A DNA stretch of 64,000 nucleotides, taken from contig NZ_JAGFMD010000001.1 in the NCBI RefSeq assembly GCF_017592825.1, forward strand, positions 186,001 through 250,000, written 5' to 3'. Positions 25,526 to 35,730 of the stretch are shown piece by piece. Position numbers and translations under genes: made by a program. Each line of letters starts with the position of its first letter. Within the stretch, counting starts at the first letter, position 1. The notes under the pieces were generated by a model, which ran no database searches, was not told the DNA's origin, and saw only the letters and a list, made by a program, of their open reading frames with translations. This DNA comes from Roseivirga sp. E12. Lineage in GTDB: Bacteria > Bacteroidota > Bacteroidia > Cytophagales > Cyclobacteriaceae.

Positions 25526-28500
25526 ATGCAGACTAGAAACTATGCCAGTGCCAAAGGGGTGAGGACCACACTTTTAGCACTATCTGCCATGCTTGTGACC
25601 TTCCTGTCACATGGGCAACAAATCGACTTTCCTAAAATGGAATCCATGAAACCACGAAACGTTGGCCCTGCCAGTATGAGTGGACGTGTGACTTCAATAG
25701 ATGTCGTAAGAAACAATCCCGAGGTTATTTATGCAGGTACCGCTTCCGGAGGCCTCTGGAAGTCTGAAAGTGGAGGAATTGCATGGGAACCCATATTTGA
25801 TGGCAATTTGGCCTTGTCCGTTGGAGCAGTGGCCGTTTCTCAGAAGAACCCTGACGTGGTTTGGGTAGGAACAGGAGAAGGAAATCCAAGAAACAGTTTA
25901 ACTGGAGGATATGGCGTTTACCGAAGCCTCGATGCCGGTGCCACCTGGGAACTAATGGGTCTTGAGAAAACAAGGAATATCCACAGAATCATTATTCACC
26001 CAGATGATCCGAACACTGTCTATATCGGTGCCATTGGATCTCCTTGGGGCGATCACCCAGAACGTGGCGTTTATAAAACGACAGACGCAGGAAAAACCTG
26101 GAACAAGATTCTTTATGTAGATGAAATGACGGGGGTAGGTGATATGGTTATGGATCCTTCTAACCCAGATAAGATATTGGTCAATATGTGGCAACATAGA
26201 AGAGAACCATGGTTTTTCACCTCCGGTGGACCAAGCTCTGGACTTTATATGACCGTTGACGGAGGCCAAAATTGGACGAAGCAATCGGCTGAGAAAAATG
26301 GTCTTCCAGAAGGAGACGTAGGTCGAATGGGTTTGGCCTTTGCTACTAACAATCCAGATCGAGTGTATGCGATTATTGAGGCAAAAGATAATGCCTTGTA
26401 TCGCTCAGAGAATGGTGGTAAGAATTGGACAATGATCAATGATAAGTCCGATATCGGTAATCGACCTTTCTACTATTTTGACATTTATGTCGACCCTCAA
26501 AATGAGAATAGACTGTATAGCATTTTCACCAATGTCAATGTAAGTGAAGATGGCGGTAAGTCCTTTTCAGGGTTAATTAGTAGAGGCCTGATCCATGTAG
26601 ATAATCACGCACTATATATCCACCCAGACGATCCAAAGTACATGATACTGGGTAATGATGGTGGTATGGCGATTACCCGAGATATGGGCAAGACATGGCA
26701 ATTTGTAGAGAACCTGCCTTTAGGCCAGTTCTATCATATCGCTGTGGATGACGAAGTTCCTTACAATGTATACGGTGGTCTTCAAGACAACGGTAGCTGG
26801 ACAGGACCTGCTTATAATTGGACCAGAGGAGGTCTTAGAAACGATTATTACCATTCAATTGGTGGTGGTGATGGATTCGATGTGGTGCCTGACAAAGATG
26901 ATTCACGCTTTGGTTACTCCATGTCTCAGCAAGGTAATGTCAATCGCTATGATAAATTGACAGGCCGATCGAAAAGCGTTAAGCCGAATCACTCTGATCC
27001 GAATGTCAAGCTAAGGTTTAACTGGAATGCAGCGATAGCGCAAGATCCATTTGACAATTCTACCATTTACTTCGGTAGTCAGTTTGTACACAAAAGTGTT
27101 GACAAAGGAGATAGCTGGGATGTGATATCACCTGACTTGACAACCAATGATACTACTAAGCAGAAGCAAAACGAGAGTGGCGGATTAACAAGAGATGCCA
27201 CTGGTGCTGAGAACTTTACAACGATTTTGGCCATTGAACCTAGCCCAACCGAGCAAGGTGTTATTTGGGTAGGAACGGATGACGGTAATGTGCAAGTGAC
27301 CAGAGATGGTGGAAGTACTTGGACCAACGTTGCTAAGAACATCAAAGGAGTGCCAGCCGGAAGCTGGGTGACACAGATCAAAGCTTCGAGATATAATAAT
27401 GGAGAAGCTGTGGCTGTCATTAACAATTACAGACGCTTCGATTTTAAGCCTTATCTGATGAGAACCAAAAACTATGGCAGATCATGGGAAGCCTTGGCTA
27501 GTGAAGATCAAGTCTTCGGCTATGCCTTGTCTTTTGTTCAAGATCCTGTGGAGCCGAACTTAATGTTCTTCGGAACTGAGCATGGTTTGTATATCTCCAT
27601 TGATGGAGCTAAAAACTGGAGCAAGTTCGAGAACGGATATCCAAGTGTTTCTACCATGGACCTAGTGATCCAGGAGAGAGAAAGCGATCTAGTGATTGGT
27701 ACTTTCGGTCGTGCTATCTGGGTGTTGGATGATATTCAACCCTTAAGAGTTATGGCTAACAAAGGTCAGCAATCGGTAATAGAGGCTTCTGTAACGGCTA
27801 TACCTACTAAGACAGCTTATATAACGAGTTCTAGATCTGCCAGCGGCCCAGCCAATCCGGGTAGTGCCACATTCGAAGGACAGAATAGGGCTTCAGGCTC
27901 AGCTATAATCAAATTCTTCGCTAAGAAACCAGAAGTGACCGCACCACAACGTAGAGCAGAGGGAGCAGGAAACGGAAGAGTCGCTGGAGGAGGCGGAGGT
28001 AACAGACAAGCTGCTGGCGGAAGATTCAGACAGGGCGGAGGTCGCTTCGCAGCTGCTGGTGGCAGAGGTGGAGCTGCTAGGGGTCCTCAGGCGAAAGTCG
28101 AAATCTCTGACCTGAGTGGCAATGTAGTCAGAAACCTGACTGCTCCTGTTCAAGATGGATTGAACCAGGTATCATGGAGATTTGATGAAGACCCACCAAA
28201 GGATACTGAGCAACCTGCCTTACCAGCTGGTATTCCAGCTCAGTTTGCACGCAGGTTCCAGCGTGGTGGTGCACCAATTTTACCAGGTACATACAATGTA
28301 AAGGTGACGGTGGGTGACCAAAGTGATGAGACCCGCATAGAGGTGAAAATGGACCCTAGGCAAGAAGTGGCTATGGATATTCTAGTGGCCAGAAGAGATA
28401 TGATTCGTGATGTGAATAAAATCACTAACGAAGCCACCAAAATCTCTTCTAAGCTCACCAGAGACATGGCAACTGTCGACAAGGTGATTGCCGCATTGCA

Positions 28501-28834
28501 AGGGAAACGGGGACGTGATATACTGACACTCCGCAACAGAAGCAATGAGGTCAAGAAGGAAATGCAGACATTATCTGCCCTTGTGGGTAGCGGAAGAAGA
28601 TTTGGCGGTGGAGGAAATGGTCCCACACCGTTGCAGAATAGAGGCTTTACCCTTTCGCGTAGTGTAAGTGGATCTTATGACATGCCAGGCAGAACGCAAG
28701 AGATGTTAAAGAAGCAGTTCGAAGATAGGCTGAAGGAAGTTCAAGCAAAAGTGGACGCCTGGTACAGTGAAAACTGGGATGCCTATATGGAAGAAGTGAA
28801 AAAAGTAGATTTCTCTCCGATAGGATCTAACTAG
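25526..28834 (+). CDS. Secreted sortilin/VPS10-like Asp-box beta-propeller protein
   Basis: 1102 aa with a signal peptide ending SHGQQ. At least nine Asp-box (S/T-x-D-x-G-x-x-W) motifs are seen, such as SLDAGATWE, TTDAGKTWN, TVDGGQNWT, TRDMGKTWQ, SVDKGDSWD and TRDGGSTWT. They define tandem propellers over residues 1-740, as in the VPS10/sortilin-like BNR group often annotated glycosyl hydrolase. At about residues 811-852 lies a Gly/Arg/Ala-rich linker (GGGGGNRQAAGGRFRQGGGR), then an Ig-like domain and a helical C-terminus (about 955-1100). No glycosidase active site can be identified, so catalysis is doubtful. A strong terminator follows. Confidence 0.86.
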   Translation: MQTRNYASAKGVRTTLLALSAMLVTFLSHGQQIDFPKMESMKPRNVGPASMSGRVTSIDVVRNNPEVIYAGTASGGLWKSESGGIAWEPIFDGNLALSVGAVAVSQKNPDVVWVGTGEGNPRNSLTGGYGVYRSLDAGATWELMGLEKTRNIHRIIIHPDDPNTVYIGAIGSPWGDHPERGVYKTTDAGKTWNKILYVDEMTGVGDMVMDPSNPDKILVNMWQHRREPWFFTSGGPSSGLYMTVDGGQNWTKQSAEKNGLPEGDVGRMGLAFATNNPDRVYAIIEAKDNALYRSENGGKNWTMINDKSDIGNRPFYYFDIYVDPQNENRLYSIFTNVNVSEDGGKSFSGLISRGLIHVDNHALYIHPDDPKYMILGNDGGMAITRDMGKTWQFVENLPLGQFYHIAVDDEVPYNVYGGLQDNGSWTGPAYNWTRGGLRNDYYHSIGGGDGFDVVPDKDDSRFGYSMSQQGNVNRYDKLTGRSKSVKPNHSDPNVKLRFNWNAAIAQDPFDNSTIYFGSQFVHKSVDKGDSWDVISPDLTTNDTTKQKQNESGGLTRDATGAENFTTILAIEPSPTEQGVIWVGTDDGNVQVTRDGGSTWTNVAKNIKGVPAGSWVTQIKASRYNNGEAVAVINNYRRFDFKPYLMRTKNYGRSWEALASEDQVFGYALSFVQDPVEPNLMFFGTEHGLYISIDGAKNWSKFENGYPSVSTMDLVIQERESDLVIGTFGRAIWVLDDIQPLRVMANKGQQSVIEASVTAIPTKTAYITSSRSASGPANPGSATFEGQNRASGSAIIKFFAKKPEVTAPQRRAEGAGNGRVAGGGGGNRQAAGGRFRQGGGRFAAAGGRGGAARGPQAKVEISDLSGNVVRNLTAPVQDGLNQVSWRFDEDPPKDTEQPALPAGIPAQFARRFQRGGAPILPGTYNVKVTVGDQSDETRIEVKMDPRQEVAMDILVARRDMIRDVNKITNEATKISSKLTRDMATVDKVIAALQGKRGRDILTLRNRSNEVKKEMQTLSALVGSGRRFGGGGNGPTPLQNRGFTLSRSVSGSYDMPGRTQEMLKKQFEDRLKEVQAKVDAWYSENWDAYMEEVKKVDFSPIGSN

Positions 28835-28856
28835 AAACTAAAATCAAGATTGTACA

Positions 28857-28890
28857 AAGTCACCCTGATCAGTTAGGGTGACTTTTTTTG
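28857..28890 (+). terminator. Rho-independent terminator
   Basis: AAGTCACCCT-GATCAGTT-AGGGTGACTT followed by TTTTTG: a 10-bp perfect stem with a T-run, 23 nt after the propeller gene. Confidence 0.88.
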
Positions 28891-28955
28891 TGTTATAACA
28901 GAAATATTTCTAACCTACGATTTTTTTCGTAGCTTGCTTTCAAGGCAAAACTCAT

Positions 28956-30326
28956 ATGAAAAAAATAGAAGAAGGTCATCAGTTAGTTAATATCTCAAAA
29001 GCAATTTCTAGACTATTGAGAATTATCGCTGTTTTTTTAATCGTTGCATGTCAATCTAGCGAGACAACCAAGTTAGTTGAAGAACCAACTGAATCTAGTA
29101 CTAGGAAGTTTACCAAAGTACGATTGGAGCAAGTAGACTCTATTATGATCGATGTGATTGGCAACTTAGAAGTATATGATTATGATGCTGAAACGGGTCT
29201 TTTTTTGGCTGGGGATATCGCTAGGGAAAGAATGATCTATATGGGTGGGGGTGGCCCGAAGTTTAATGAATTAGGACATATGGTTATCGACCGAAATGGT
29301 GAGATAGTTGAACAGTTCAATCGTTCAGATAAAGGTCCTGAGGGTTTTGGTGGGAAGGCGGCTGACAACTTCTTTTTAGGTGGAAAGAGCATTGGTGTTT
29401 TGAATGCCAAGGGACTTCATCAATATGGCTTGGATGGTACATTTCTTAAAAAGTATAAAGGCCTGAATATTTTAGACGCTAGTGTCGGTGTTACTTTTGG
29501 TGGTTTCATCGCGGGAGATGATGCAGGGATGCTTGCGATGGCATTGCCCAAGTGGAATAATGAAGAGGATAGTGTCAATGAAGTACCCAAACCATTACGC
29601 TTTTATAACCTTAAGAGATTTGAAACAGGCTATGAGCCTGTAACAGATTTTACGGTCAAAAAATATGGATACCCAGACCATCATGTCTTTGCTCCAGATA
29701 GTAAGTTTGCCAATGGCTTAAGCCCCAAAGTCTCATTGAATGACATTACTGATGAGCTTCAAGTCCTTTATACTGAGATTCCGTACCTCGATATTTACGA
29801 TATGTCGACTGGGGATTTAATGAAAAGGATGGATTTAAAGCCAGATCATTTCCGTGACCTAGTAGAAATGGGAGAGGTTAAAGGCGGCACTTTAGGTTAT
29901 GAGCAGTTGGCTTGGATAAACAAAGGAGGTCGATTTGCTAATTCTACTTATCTCTTACTTATTCAATTAGGAGAATATACGCTAACCATGTATAGTACAG
30001 GACTCCCCTCCGAGGAACTGAGTAGGCTAATCAATTCACCAGAAAAAATTGGCAAGAATGAGGAGTGGCCAAGTACTAGAAGAAAGCACTATAAGTTTTA
30101 CTATCAATTGTTTAAGGATGGAGAAAAAGTAGTGCCCGATTTTCAATTACCCGTTTTTGACCCACAAGAGGGTCAGGCCGAGTTTACTCAGTATAACAAA
30201 ACGAGAGGAGTGCTAATTGGAGGAGATGGTTTGGACAAGTTGTATGTCTATGTTCCAAATGATGGGGATGAGGAAAGAGATTACGAACTAATTAGGGTTT
30301 ATAAACTCCAGCTTACACAGGAATGA
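28956..30326 (+). CDS. DUF4221-like propeller lipoprotein
   Basis: 456 aa. A long N-region precedes the hydrophobic stretch, with a lipobox at FLIVAC (C about residue 32). The sequence is strand-rich, with propeller-like blades (GLFLAGDIARERMIYM, GHMVIDRNGEIVEQFNRSDKGPEGFG, SIGVLNAKGLHQYGLDG). The GPEGFG loop recalls the GxGPGEF signature of Bacteroidota six-bladed propeller lipoproteins, and overall it fits DUF4221. Function is unknown; such lipoproteins are often near signalling genes. It stands alone between a terminator-bounded gene and a convergent TauE-family gene. Confidence 0.7.
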   Translation: MKKIEEGHQLVNISKAISRLLRIIAVFLIVACQSSETTKLVEEPTESSTRKFTKVRLEQVDSIMIDVIGNLEVYDYDAETGLFLAGDIARERMIYMGGGGPKFNELGHMVIDRNGEIVEQFNRSDKGPEGFGGKAADNFFLGGKSIGVLNAKGLHQYGLDGTFLKKYKGLNILDASVGVTFGGFIAGDDAGMLAMALPKWNNEEDSVNEVPKPLRFYNLKRFETGYEPVTDFTVKKYGYPDHHVFAPDSKFANGLSPKVSLNDITDELQVLYTEIPYLDIYDMSTGDLMKRMDLKPDHFRDLVEMGEVKGGTLGYEQLAWINKGGRFANSTYLLLIQLGEYTLTMYSTGLPSEELSRLINSPEKIGKNEEWPSTRRKHYKFYYQLFKDGEKVVPDFQLPVFDPQEGQAEFTQYNKTRGVLIGGDGLDKLYVYVPNDGDEERDYELIRVYKLQLTQE

Positions 30327-30391
30327 TCACGGGATTTTTCTGGGATAAATTGAGCTTTCAAATGACACTTCAGTCAATAAAGTTTGCAGTG

Positions 30392-31135
30392 TCAAGTAAG
30401 GAAAATAATGATAGATCCGATGCCAGTCATAATAAGAATGAACTTTCGGAATAGGTTGTCATTAATTCTTTTCAACAGACGAACTCCCATAAAAAGCCCA
30501 AGGAATATCACCGGAATGGTAATTGCACTCACTTGAATGGTCTCTGTTGTGATGGTACCCCAATTCCAGATATGAAAAGGGACTTTAAAAAGATTGATGA
30601 TAAGGAATAGCCATGCTGTAGTTCCAATAAAAGCATCTTTAGGAAGTCTCATGGCTAGAAAGAAGATATTGGCAAATGAACCCGCCAGATTACCTACCAT
30701 GGTCGTGAATCCAGCTGTGAGCCCCATAATGCCAGCAAAACCTAATTGTTGAGGAACGTGCTTTGATTTCCTTTGGTCCCACCAAAACATGACTACTACA
30801 GAGATTAGAATAACAGCAGCCATACTCTTTCTAAAAACCTCTTCGGTCAGCGAGTCTCCGATCCAGGTACCCAGAATTACACCCAGCATCATGAAAGGGA
30901 GGAGTCTAAACAGGTACTTCCATTGGGCATGTCTATGGTAATAAATCACAGCAAAGATGTCGCCCACAATAAGCATTGGAAGTAATATGCCAGTTGAGCT
31001 CTTTGCCCCAAAGATGAAAACCAGCATAGCCACAATGATAATGCTTATGCCCTTAATGCCAGACTTAGATAGGCCCAGAATAAAGGCCGCGCCAAAGAGT
31101 ATCAACCAATGCAGTAAGGGGAGTTGAGAAAGCAT
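30392..31135 (-). CDS. TauE/SafE-family membrane permease
   Basis: 247 aa, almost wholly hydrophobic, with about eight membrane segments. TauE/SafE hallmarks: two homologous halves, FGAAFILGLSKSGIKG at the start and AGIMGLTAGFTTMVGNLAGS at the centre, and FLGLFMGVRLLKRI towards the end. The family transports organosulfur or sulfur oxyanions (sulfite, sulfoacetate, taurine products) or other small anions. No sulfur-metabolism gene is adjacent, so the substrate is open. It is divergent from the acyltransferase gene, with about 150 nt between them. Confidence 0.9.
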   Translation of the reverse strand: MLSQLPLLHWLILFGAAFILGLSKSGIKGISIIIVAMLVFIFGAKSSTGILLPMLIVGDIFAVIYYHRHAQWKYLFRLLPFMMLGVILGTWIGDSLTEEVFRKSMAAVILISVVVMFWWDQRKSKHVPQQLGFAGIMGLTAGFTTMVGNLAGSFANIFFLAMRLPKDAFIGTTAWLFLIINLFKVPFHIWNWGTITTETIQVSAITIPVIFLGLFMGVRLLKRINDNLFRKFILIMTGIGSIIIFLT

Positions 31136-31288
31136 CGGTCGAAGATAAATAATACTTCTTCAAAAAATCAGGAGCTAATGATCATTCATTTCATCAATCA
31201 ATTTATAGCAGTTCAAGTGATAAAAAGCCAATACAGCCCTGAGACATATGAATTCTGATTTGATTTACTCCACTCAAAAATATCAACT

Positions 31289-32419
31289 ATGAAGGTCAGT
31301 CATTTAAAAAGTCAAAGATTACATTCCCTAGATGCGCTAAGGGCGGTCATGATGCTCTTGGGTATCGTGTTACATGCAACGGAACCCTATAGTCTTGGAA
31401 AAGATCCCTTCTGGGCGAAGGACCCCAATGGCACGCACATATCGATGAATTATATTTTCGGTATTATTCACATTTTCCGAATGCCCATATTCTTTATGGT
31501 AGCGGGATTTTTTGGTTCAATGCTGTTCTATGATCGTGGACCACGGTTAATGATTAAAAATCGAGTAAAGAGAATACTCTTTCCCTTTGTCGTATTTCTA
31601 TTGCTTTTGCACCCCATACTGATAACGGTCTGGACTTTTACATCTGAAACGATGAGAGTTGGTATCACTTCGATCATGACTACAATGACTTGGTTGCCAG
31701 AGGTAACATATCACTTATGGTTCCTCTATTACTTACTGATGATAACTGCTTTATCATTCGGTTTGGCCACCCTTTTAAAGAGGGCACCAGGTTTTACCAA
31801 GAGGGTAGTAAGAGTTTTTGAATGGCTTATGAGGAGAAAAGTCATTTTCATTATGCTCTTCTCTATAATCCTATTCTTAATGCTTGTCTGGATGTGGGAT
31901 ACCTGGATATCAACACCATTGTCATTCGCGCCAGATGTGCCGGTGCTACTGGCTTATAGCATGTTCTACTTTATTGGCTGGGTACTCTTTAAGTCGAAGC
32001 ACTTTCTGGATAATATGATGAGAAATGATTGGTTATTTACCCTTCTAGGTGTGACCGTCTTTACCTTGAGGTTTGTATTTCGGCCATACATAGATGATGT
32101 TCTGTACGGTGCCTTGAATGCTATCACCGTCTGGTTTTTCGTTTTTGGAATTTCTGGACTGTTCATTCGCTATGCGAGTCGTTACTCGGCAAGAATGAGG
32201 TATGTCTCAGATGCCTCTTATTGGGTCTACCTGATTCACCTTCCACTAACAGGCCTGATTCCAGCCTTTATATTTGACTGGCCAATACCCGTGTTTGCAA
32301 AGTTCTTAATTGTGGTAATAGTGACGACTGTGATTTGCTTTACGACCTATCACTTCCTGGTGAGGTCAACTTTTATTGGTAAGTTTTTGAACGGAAGGAA
32401 GTATCCAAGGAAACCTTAA
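31289..32419 (+). CDS. Membrane acyltransferase (Acyl_transf_3/OpgC-like)
   Basis: 376 aa, with about ten membrane segments. Acyltransferase-3 signatures: RLHSLDALRAVMMLLGIVLHATEPY (the family R-x-x-x-x-D-x-L-R and catalytic-type His), then IFRMPIFFMVAGFFG, RVKRILFPFV, YHLWFLYYLL and a final SYWVYLIHLPLTG. The sequence resembles OpgC/MdoC-type glucan succinyltransferases. The family O-acylates exported glycans or lipids, taking the acyl donor across the inner membrane. The acceptor is not identifiable. The gene ends 5 bp from the convergent LytTR regulator. Confidence 0.88.
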   Translation: MKVSHLKSQRLHSLDALRAVMMLLGIVLHATEPYSLGKDPFWAKDPNGTHISMNYIFGIIHIFRMPIFFMVAGFFGSMLFYDRGPRLMIKNRVKRILFPFVVFLLLLHPILITVWTFTSETMRVGITSIMTTMTWLPEVTYHLWFLYYLLMITALSFGLATLLKRAPGFTKRVVRVFEWLMRRKVIFIMLFSIILFLMLVWMWDTWISTPLSFAPDVPVLLAYSMFYFIGWVLFKSKHFLDNMMRNDWLFTLLGVTVFTLRFVFRPYIDDVLYGALNAITVWFFVFGISGLFIRYASRYSARMRYVSDASYWVYLIHLPLTGLIPAFIFDWPIPVFAKFLIVVIVTTVICFTTYHFLVRSTFIGKFLNGRKYPRKP

Positions 32420-32424
32420 GCGTA

Positions 32425-33309
32425 TCAGGCAGTGCGTGATTTTAGCCAGCTCCTGAATGCTGAAGCACGGGTTCGGCTGATTGTCACAGAACTTATGTTT
32501 TTACAAGCAGGAGTGAGGCTGACCTCAATTTTGCCATGATCCAGCGCTTTAATGCTTTTCACTGTTTTATGACTTAGAATGGTTTGTCGATTGGCCCTGA
32601 AGAAGCTGCTTTCATCCAAGCTTTTCATAAGTGCATCTAAGGAGTGTGGGTATACTAACCTGCGATCTTCATCTGTCAAGATCATCACAGAACCAGATTC
32701 ACTGGTGGCGCATCGGATATTCTCTTGTTTCAACAGGTGTCTTACTTTACCCAAGGTCACATAGATAGGTTTGGTAGATAATGAGTCGTCACGATTGGAC
32801 TTAGTGCTTGTAATGGCCCAGTTCCTTGAGAAATCCATTCCTGTATCTATCAAGGTAAAAATGACCGTTAGGGTAACCATACTAAGGTTGATGACCATCA
32901 ACTCATCAAATGAATAGAAACCGCCATAGAAGAAATAGGTGATTCCGATGACAAGTGCATTCAACAATACAATGACCAGTAAGAATTGCAAGGAAACCTG
33001 TCTCACTAATCGCCTTGTAATACCATCTCTCCAAGGGAATTTGACTTCCACTTTTTTAGAAACCCATCGTGTGGTCGAAAGCAAGATCCAGGAGGCAATT
33101 ATGGCATTTACGTACTCTTCAAAGCTTACAGAAACGAGAGGGCGTTGATGTTTGTAATCAAAAATCACATTGACCAATGTGTTGCAACTAATACCTAACA
33201 AGACAATGCTGACCCACTTCCATTTGATGACTTTAACAAGGGGTAGAATAATGCTTATGATTCTCTCCTTTTCTTTTAGAATCGAAAAACTGTTAGTCTT
33301 GCTTTGCAT
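32425..33309 (-). CDS. Membrane-anchored LytTR transcriptional regulator
   Basis: 294 aa. Three to four hydrophobic segments occupy residues about 25-160 (WVSIVLLGISCNTLVNVIF, AIIASWILLS, LLVIVLLNALVIGITYFF, VINLSMVTLTVIFTLI). A C-terminal LytTR DNA-binding domain covers about residues 190-290 (CATSESGSVMILTDEDRRLVY, SSFFRANRQTILSHKTVKSI). There is no receiver domain, so this is a one-component regulator that probably senses a membrane or lipid signal directly. Its target genes are not evident. It converges with the acyltransferase and diverges from the MORN protein. Confidence 0.88.
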   Translation of the reverse strand: MQSKTNSFSILKEKERIISIILPLVKVIKWKWVSIVLLGISCNTLVNVIFDYKHQRPLVSVSFEEYVNAIIASWILLSTTRWVSKKVEVKFPWRDGITRRLVRQVSLQFLLVIVLLNALVIGITYFFYGGFYSFDELMVINLSMVTLTVIFTLIDTGMDFSRNWAITSTKSNRDDSLSTKPIYVTLGKVRHLLKQENIRCATSESGSVMILTDEDRRLVYPHSLDALMKSLDESSFFRANRQTILSHKTVKSIKALDHGKIEVSLTPACKNISSVTISRTRASAFRSWLKSRTA

Positions 33310-33506
33310 GATGCGTTAGTTAGGTTGTCATCTTTAGTGCGATGCTCTAAAGATGCGTCATCCATGAAAAGGCTGCATAGGAGTAGATTTTATTCCCAAT
33401 TACCTAGCAATTTTCTTTGAATTTTGTCAAGACTTTTACTTCTCAAATCCCATTTTATTGAAAAAGTAAAAGTTGTATATTGATTGAGTATAACCGATTC
33501 ATAATC

Positions 33507-35582
33507 ATGAAGATAGTCTTTGTTTCGTTGTTGTCATTAGTTTTAGCAAGTCCAACAATCGCTCAGAATGATGCATGTAAAGACCTCTCTTGTTTAGTCT
33601 ATCTTTTGGCTTCAGACCCTCTGGAACCAAAAGTTGCAGCCTATATAAAAGAGCATAATGGATGGGGTAATAAAGAGGCGGGCCCAGAAATTGAAAATCC
33701 AGCCTTCTACTACGGTGCCGAAGATTTGAAAAAAGGTTCTTTTTGGGAAGGTGAGGATCATAGGGAACTGATCAGTTTTTTGCGGGTTAATGACGCCAAA
33801 GCAATCGATGAAGTTCTGCTTGCATTGGGGTATCCCAAAGATCATGGATCACTCAAGTCTAAATACCCTGACAAATTTGTGAAAGTTAAGAAGAAGTATA
33901 ATCGTGTTTCTGTTCAAATAGGACATGATTGGGCCCTTAATGCTGCTCAAGGTAATTTTTCAGATTGTTGGAATGGGACAATTCTGTATAGAAGAAACGC
34001 AGATGGAGAACTAATGGCTTCTGAAATTGAGTTGTTTTTGAAGGAAAAGGAAAAGGCCATTAGTTATAATCCCGTTGGCTGGCACACTGAAGACATTCTG
34101 ACAACATGTGAAACCGGTGATTGCACTGTTTGTAATATTGGCAAATTAGGGAACTTAAAAGGGGTGACTATCGAAGTAAAGGAGAATAAATTCAGGGAAG
34201 ACAAGATTACCATCGATGTCCAGAATACAGATATAGAGTTGCCTATGGAGCTAACTAAGTACGCTTCTCAAGAAGCGATGATGTATAAGTATGGATTTGA
34301 ATATCCATGGGATGTGGAAGATGGTGTGTATAAAGTGAGTACTAGTAAGAATCCGATCAAATTCTATTTCCAAGATGAGGAGTTAGTAAAGATAGTCGCT
34401 GAGGGAATTGGATGCAGCTTAGACTTCAAACCGATTCTTAAACGGATTAATAAAACGGTCAGGGTGGGTGGTGCAACTCCAGATAGTCCAGCTTTAGTAG
34501 AATATACCGGAGGTTATACCTATATCGGTGAAATGAAAAATGGTGTGCCTCACGGTTTTGGAACGCTGACAGGTCCGGATGTAAAAGAAGATGATGGCCC
34601 AAGAAAGCGTATCTATGGCAACCGTTTTCAAAATGGTAGATTCAATGGAGGAGCTGAACTTGAGAAACCTATTTGTATTTCTGATGACTGTTCAGAAAAG
34701 GGTATGGTACTGACCGAACAGGGCCTCTATAATGGAGAATTGAAAGACGGTTTACCTCACGGATTTGGTGTTCTTGTATACACCTATGATTTGTTCTTAC
34801 AGCGGTATCAGGGACAATTTAAGAATGGATATGGAGTTGCTGACAAAGGTAAAATCACTTATCATGGCGGTAGTTACTATCAGGGTGCGATTGCAGGGAG
34901 CTTACCGAATGGCAATGGTACCCTCTACTCTGAGGATGGAAAGATTAAGGGTAGTGGCTTCTACATAGACGGTGTTAAAAAGGGACCTCGTAAGGACCAA
35001 GCCAAAAAAATTGTAGTAAGTAGATTCAAGTATGATCCAGCCAAAGGTTCGTTAGAAGGTTATGTCGCCTCAAATATTGCCGAGTTTAGAAAAGTCCAAC
35101 AAAATAAATTGCTTGCCGACTTTGGTAAGACATTTGCCTTTTACGCAAGGAGTTGCGGTAATACAATAGAGTCAGCTAATGTTCTTAGTGATTGCATTTA
35201 CAGGAACCATACCAAACACACAGATGGCAGGTATAAAGTTACGTCTACTATTGAGGAAATGTGGACTGAACTAGGCATAGCCATAGACTCACCAGTTTGT
35301 TACAAAGGTGAAATCTGGGCTGGTGATGTCCTTATGGAAACCCAGCGACTTTTCAGGAAGTACCAGAGCAGTGTCGATAATTTTAACTCCTATTATGATG
35401 CCGCAATTGCTCAACTGAATACCACTGAAGCCCAAAGAGATGGCAAATTGGCAAAGACACTTTTTTCAGGGATAGTTTCAGGTATATCTTCAAATTATTT
35501 GGGTATGGATAAGTATTTCAGTGATTTTGTAAATAGTTTAGTTGAATTGGAGAAGATTCTGAGAGGAAACGATTGTTGGTGA
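33507..35582 (+). CDS. Secreted MORN-repeat protein of unknown function
   Basis: 691 aa from ATG 33507. A TTG at 33480 would add nine residues ahead of the signal peptide (KIVFVSLLSLVLASPTIAQ). Several MORN-like repeats lie at about residues 330-490 (YTGGYTYIGEMKNGVPHGFGTL, GLYNGELKDGLPHGFGVL, GGSYYQGAIAGSLPNGNGTLY). The N-terminal 300 residues contain conserved-looking cysteines (DLSC, CETGDCTVC). The C-terminal 180 residues are helical with further Cys. MORN repeats in bacterial exported proteins have no single role. Part of it may be disulfide-bonded, consistent with export. Confidence 0.75.
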   Translation: MKIVFVSLLSLVLASPTIAQNDACKDLSCLVYLLASDPLEPKVAAYIKEHNGWGNKEAGPEIENPAFYYGAEDLKKGSFWEGEDHRELISFLRVNDAKAIDEVLLALGYPKDHGSLKSKYPDKFVKVKKKYNRVSVQIGHDWALNAAQGNFSDCWNGTILYRRNADGELMASEIELFLKEKEKAISYNPVGWHTEDILTTCETGDCTVCNIGKLGNLKGVTIEVKENKFREDKITIDVQNTDIELPMELTKYASQEAMMYKYGFEYPWDVEDGVYKVSTSKNPIKFYFQDEELVKIVAEGIGCSLDFKPILKRINKTVRVGGATPDSPALVEYTGGYTYIGEMKNGVPHGFGTLTGPDVKEDDGPRKRIYGNRFQNGRFNGGAELEKPICISDDCSEKGMVLTEQGLYNGELKDGLPHGFGVLVYTYDLFLQRYQGQFKNGYGVADKGKITYHGGSYYQGAIAGSLPNGNGTLYSEDGKIKGSGFYIDGVKKGPRKDQAKKIVVSRFKYDPAKGSLEGYVASNIAEFRKVQQNKLLADFGKTFAFYARSCGNTIESANVLSDCIYRNHTKHTDGRYKVTSTIEEMWTELGIAIDSPVCYKGEIWAGDVLMETQRLFRKYQSSVDNFNSYYDAAIAQLNTTEAQRDGKLAKTLFSGIVSGISSNYLGMDKYFSDFVNSLVELEKILRGNDCW

Positions 35583-35633
35583 GCCTCTATCAATGATTGT
35601 CGCTTGGTGTTCAATAGACTATACAAGAGCATA

Positions 35634-35678
35634 AAACAAAAAAGCCCCAGATTTCTCTGAGGCTTTAAGCGGAACGGA
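35634..35678. repeat. 45-bp direct repeat, left copy (tRNA-Asp 3' end plus terminator)
   Basis: Identical over 45 nt to 35980-36024. It holds the terminator hairpin AAAGCCCCAG...CTGAGGCTTT and the last acceptor-arm bases of tRNA-Asp (GCGGAACGGA). The tRNA body is missing here; REP-like palindromes follow instead. Confidence 0.9.
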
Positions 35679-35723
35679 TCCCGAGACTTCGGGAAACCCC
35701 CGACCTTCCCGAGTGCTCGGGAC
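35679..35723. repeat. Two REP-like palindromes
   Basis: TCCCGAGACTTCGGGA (35679-35694) and TTCCCGAGTGCTCGGGA (35706-35722) are two short perfect or near-perfect palindromes next to each other at the 3' end of the GIY-YIG gene. Confidence 0.6.
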
Positions 35724-35730
35724 AAGCATA

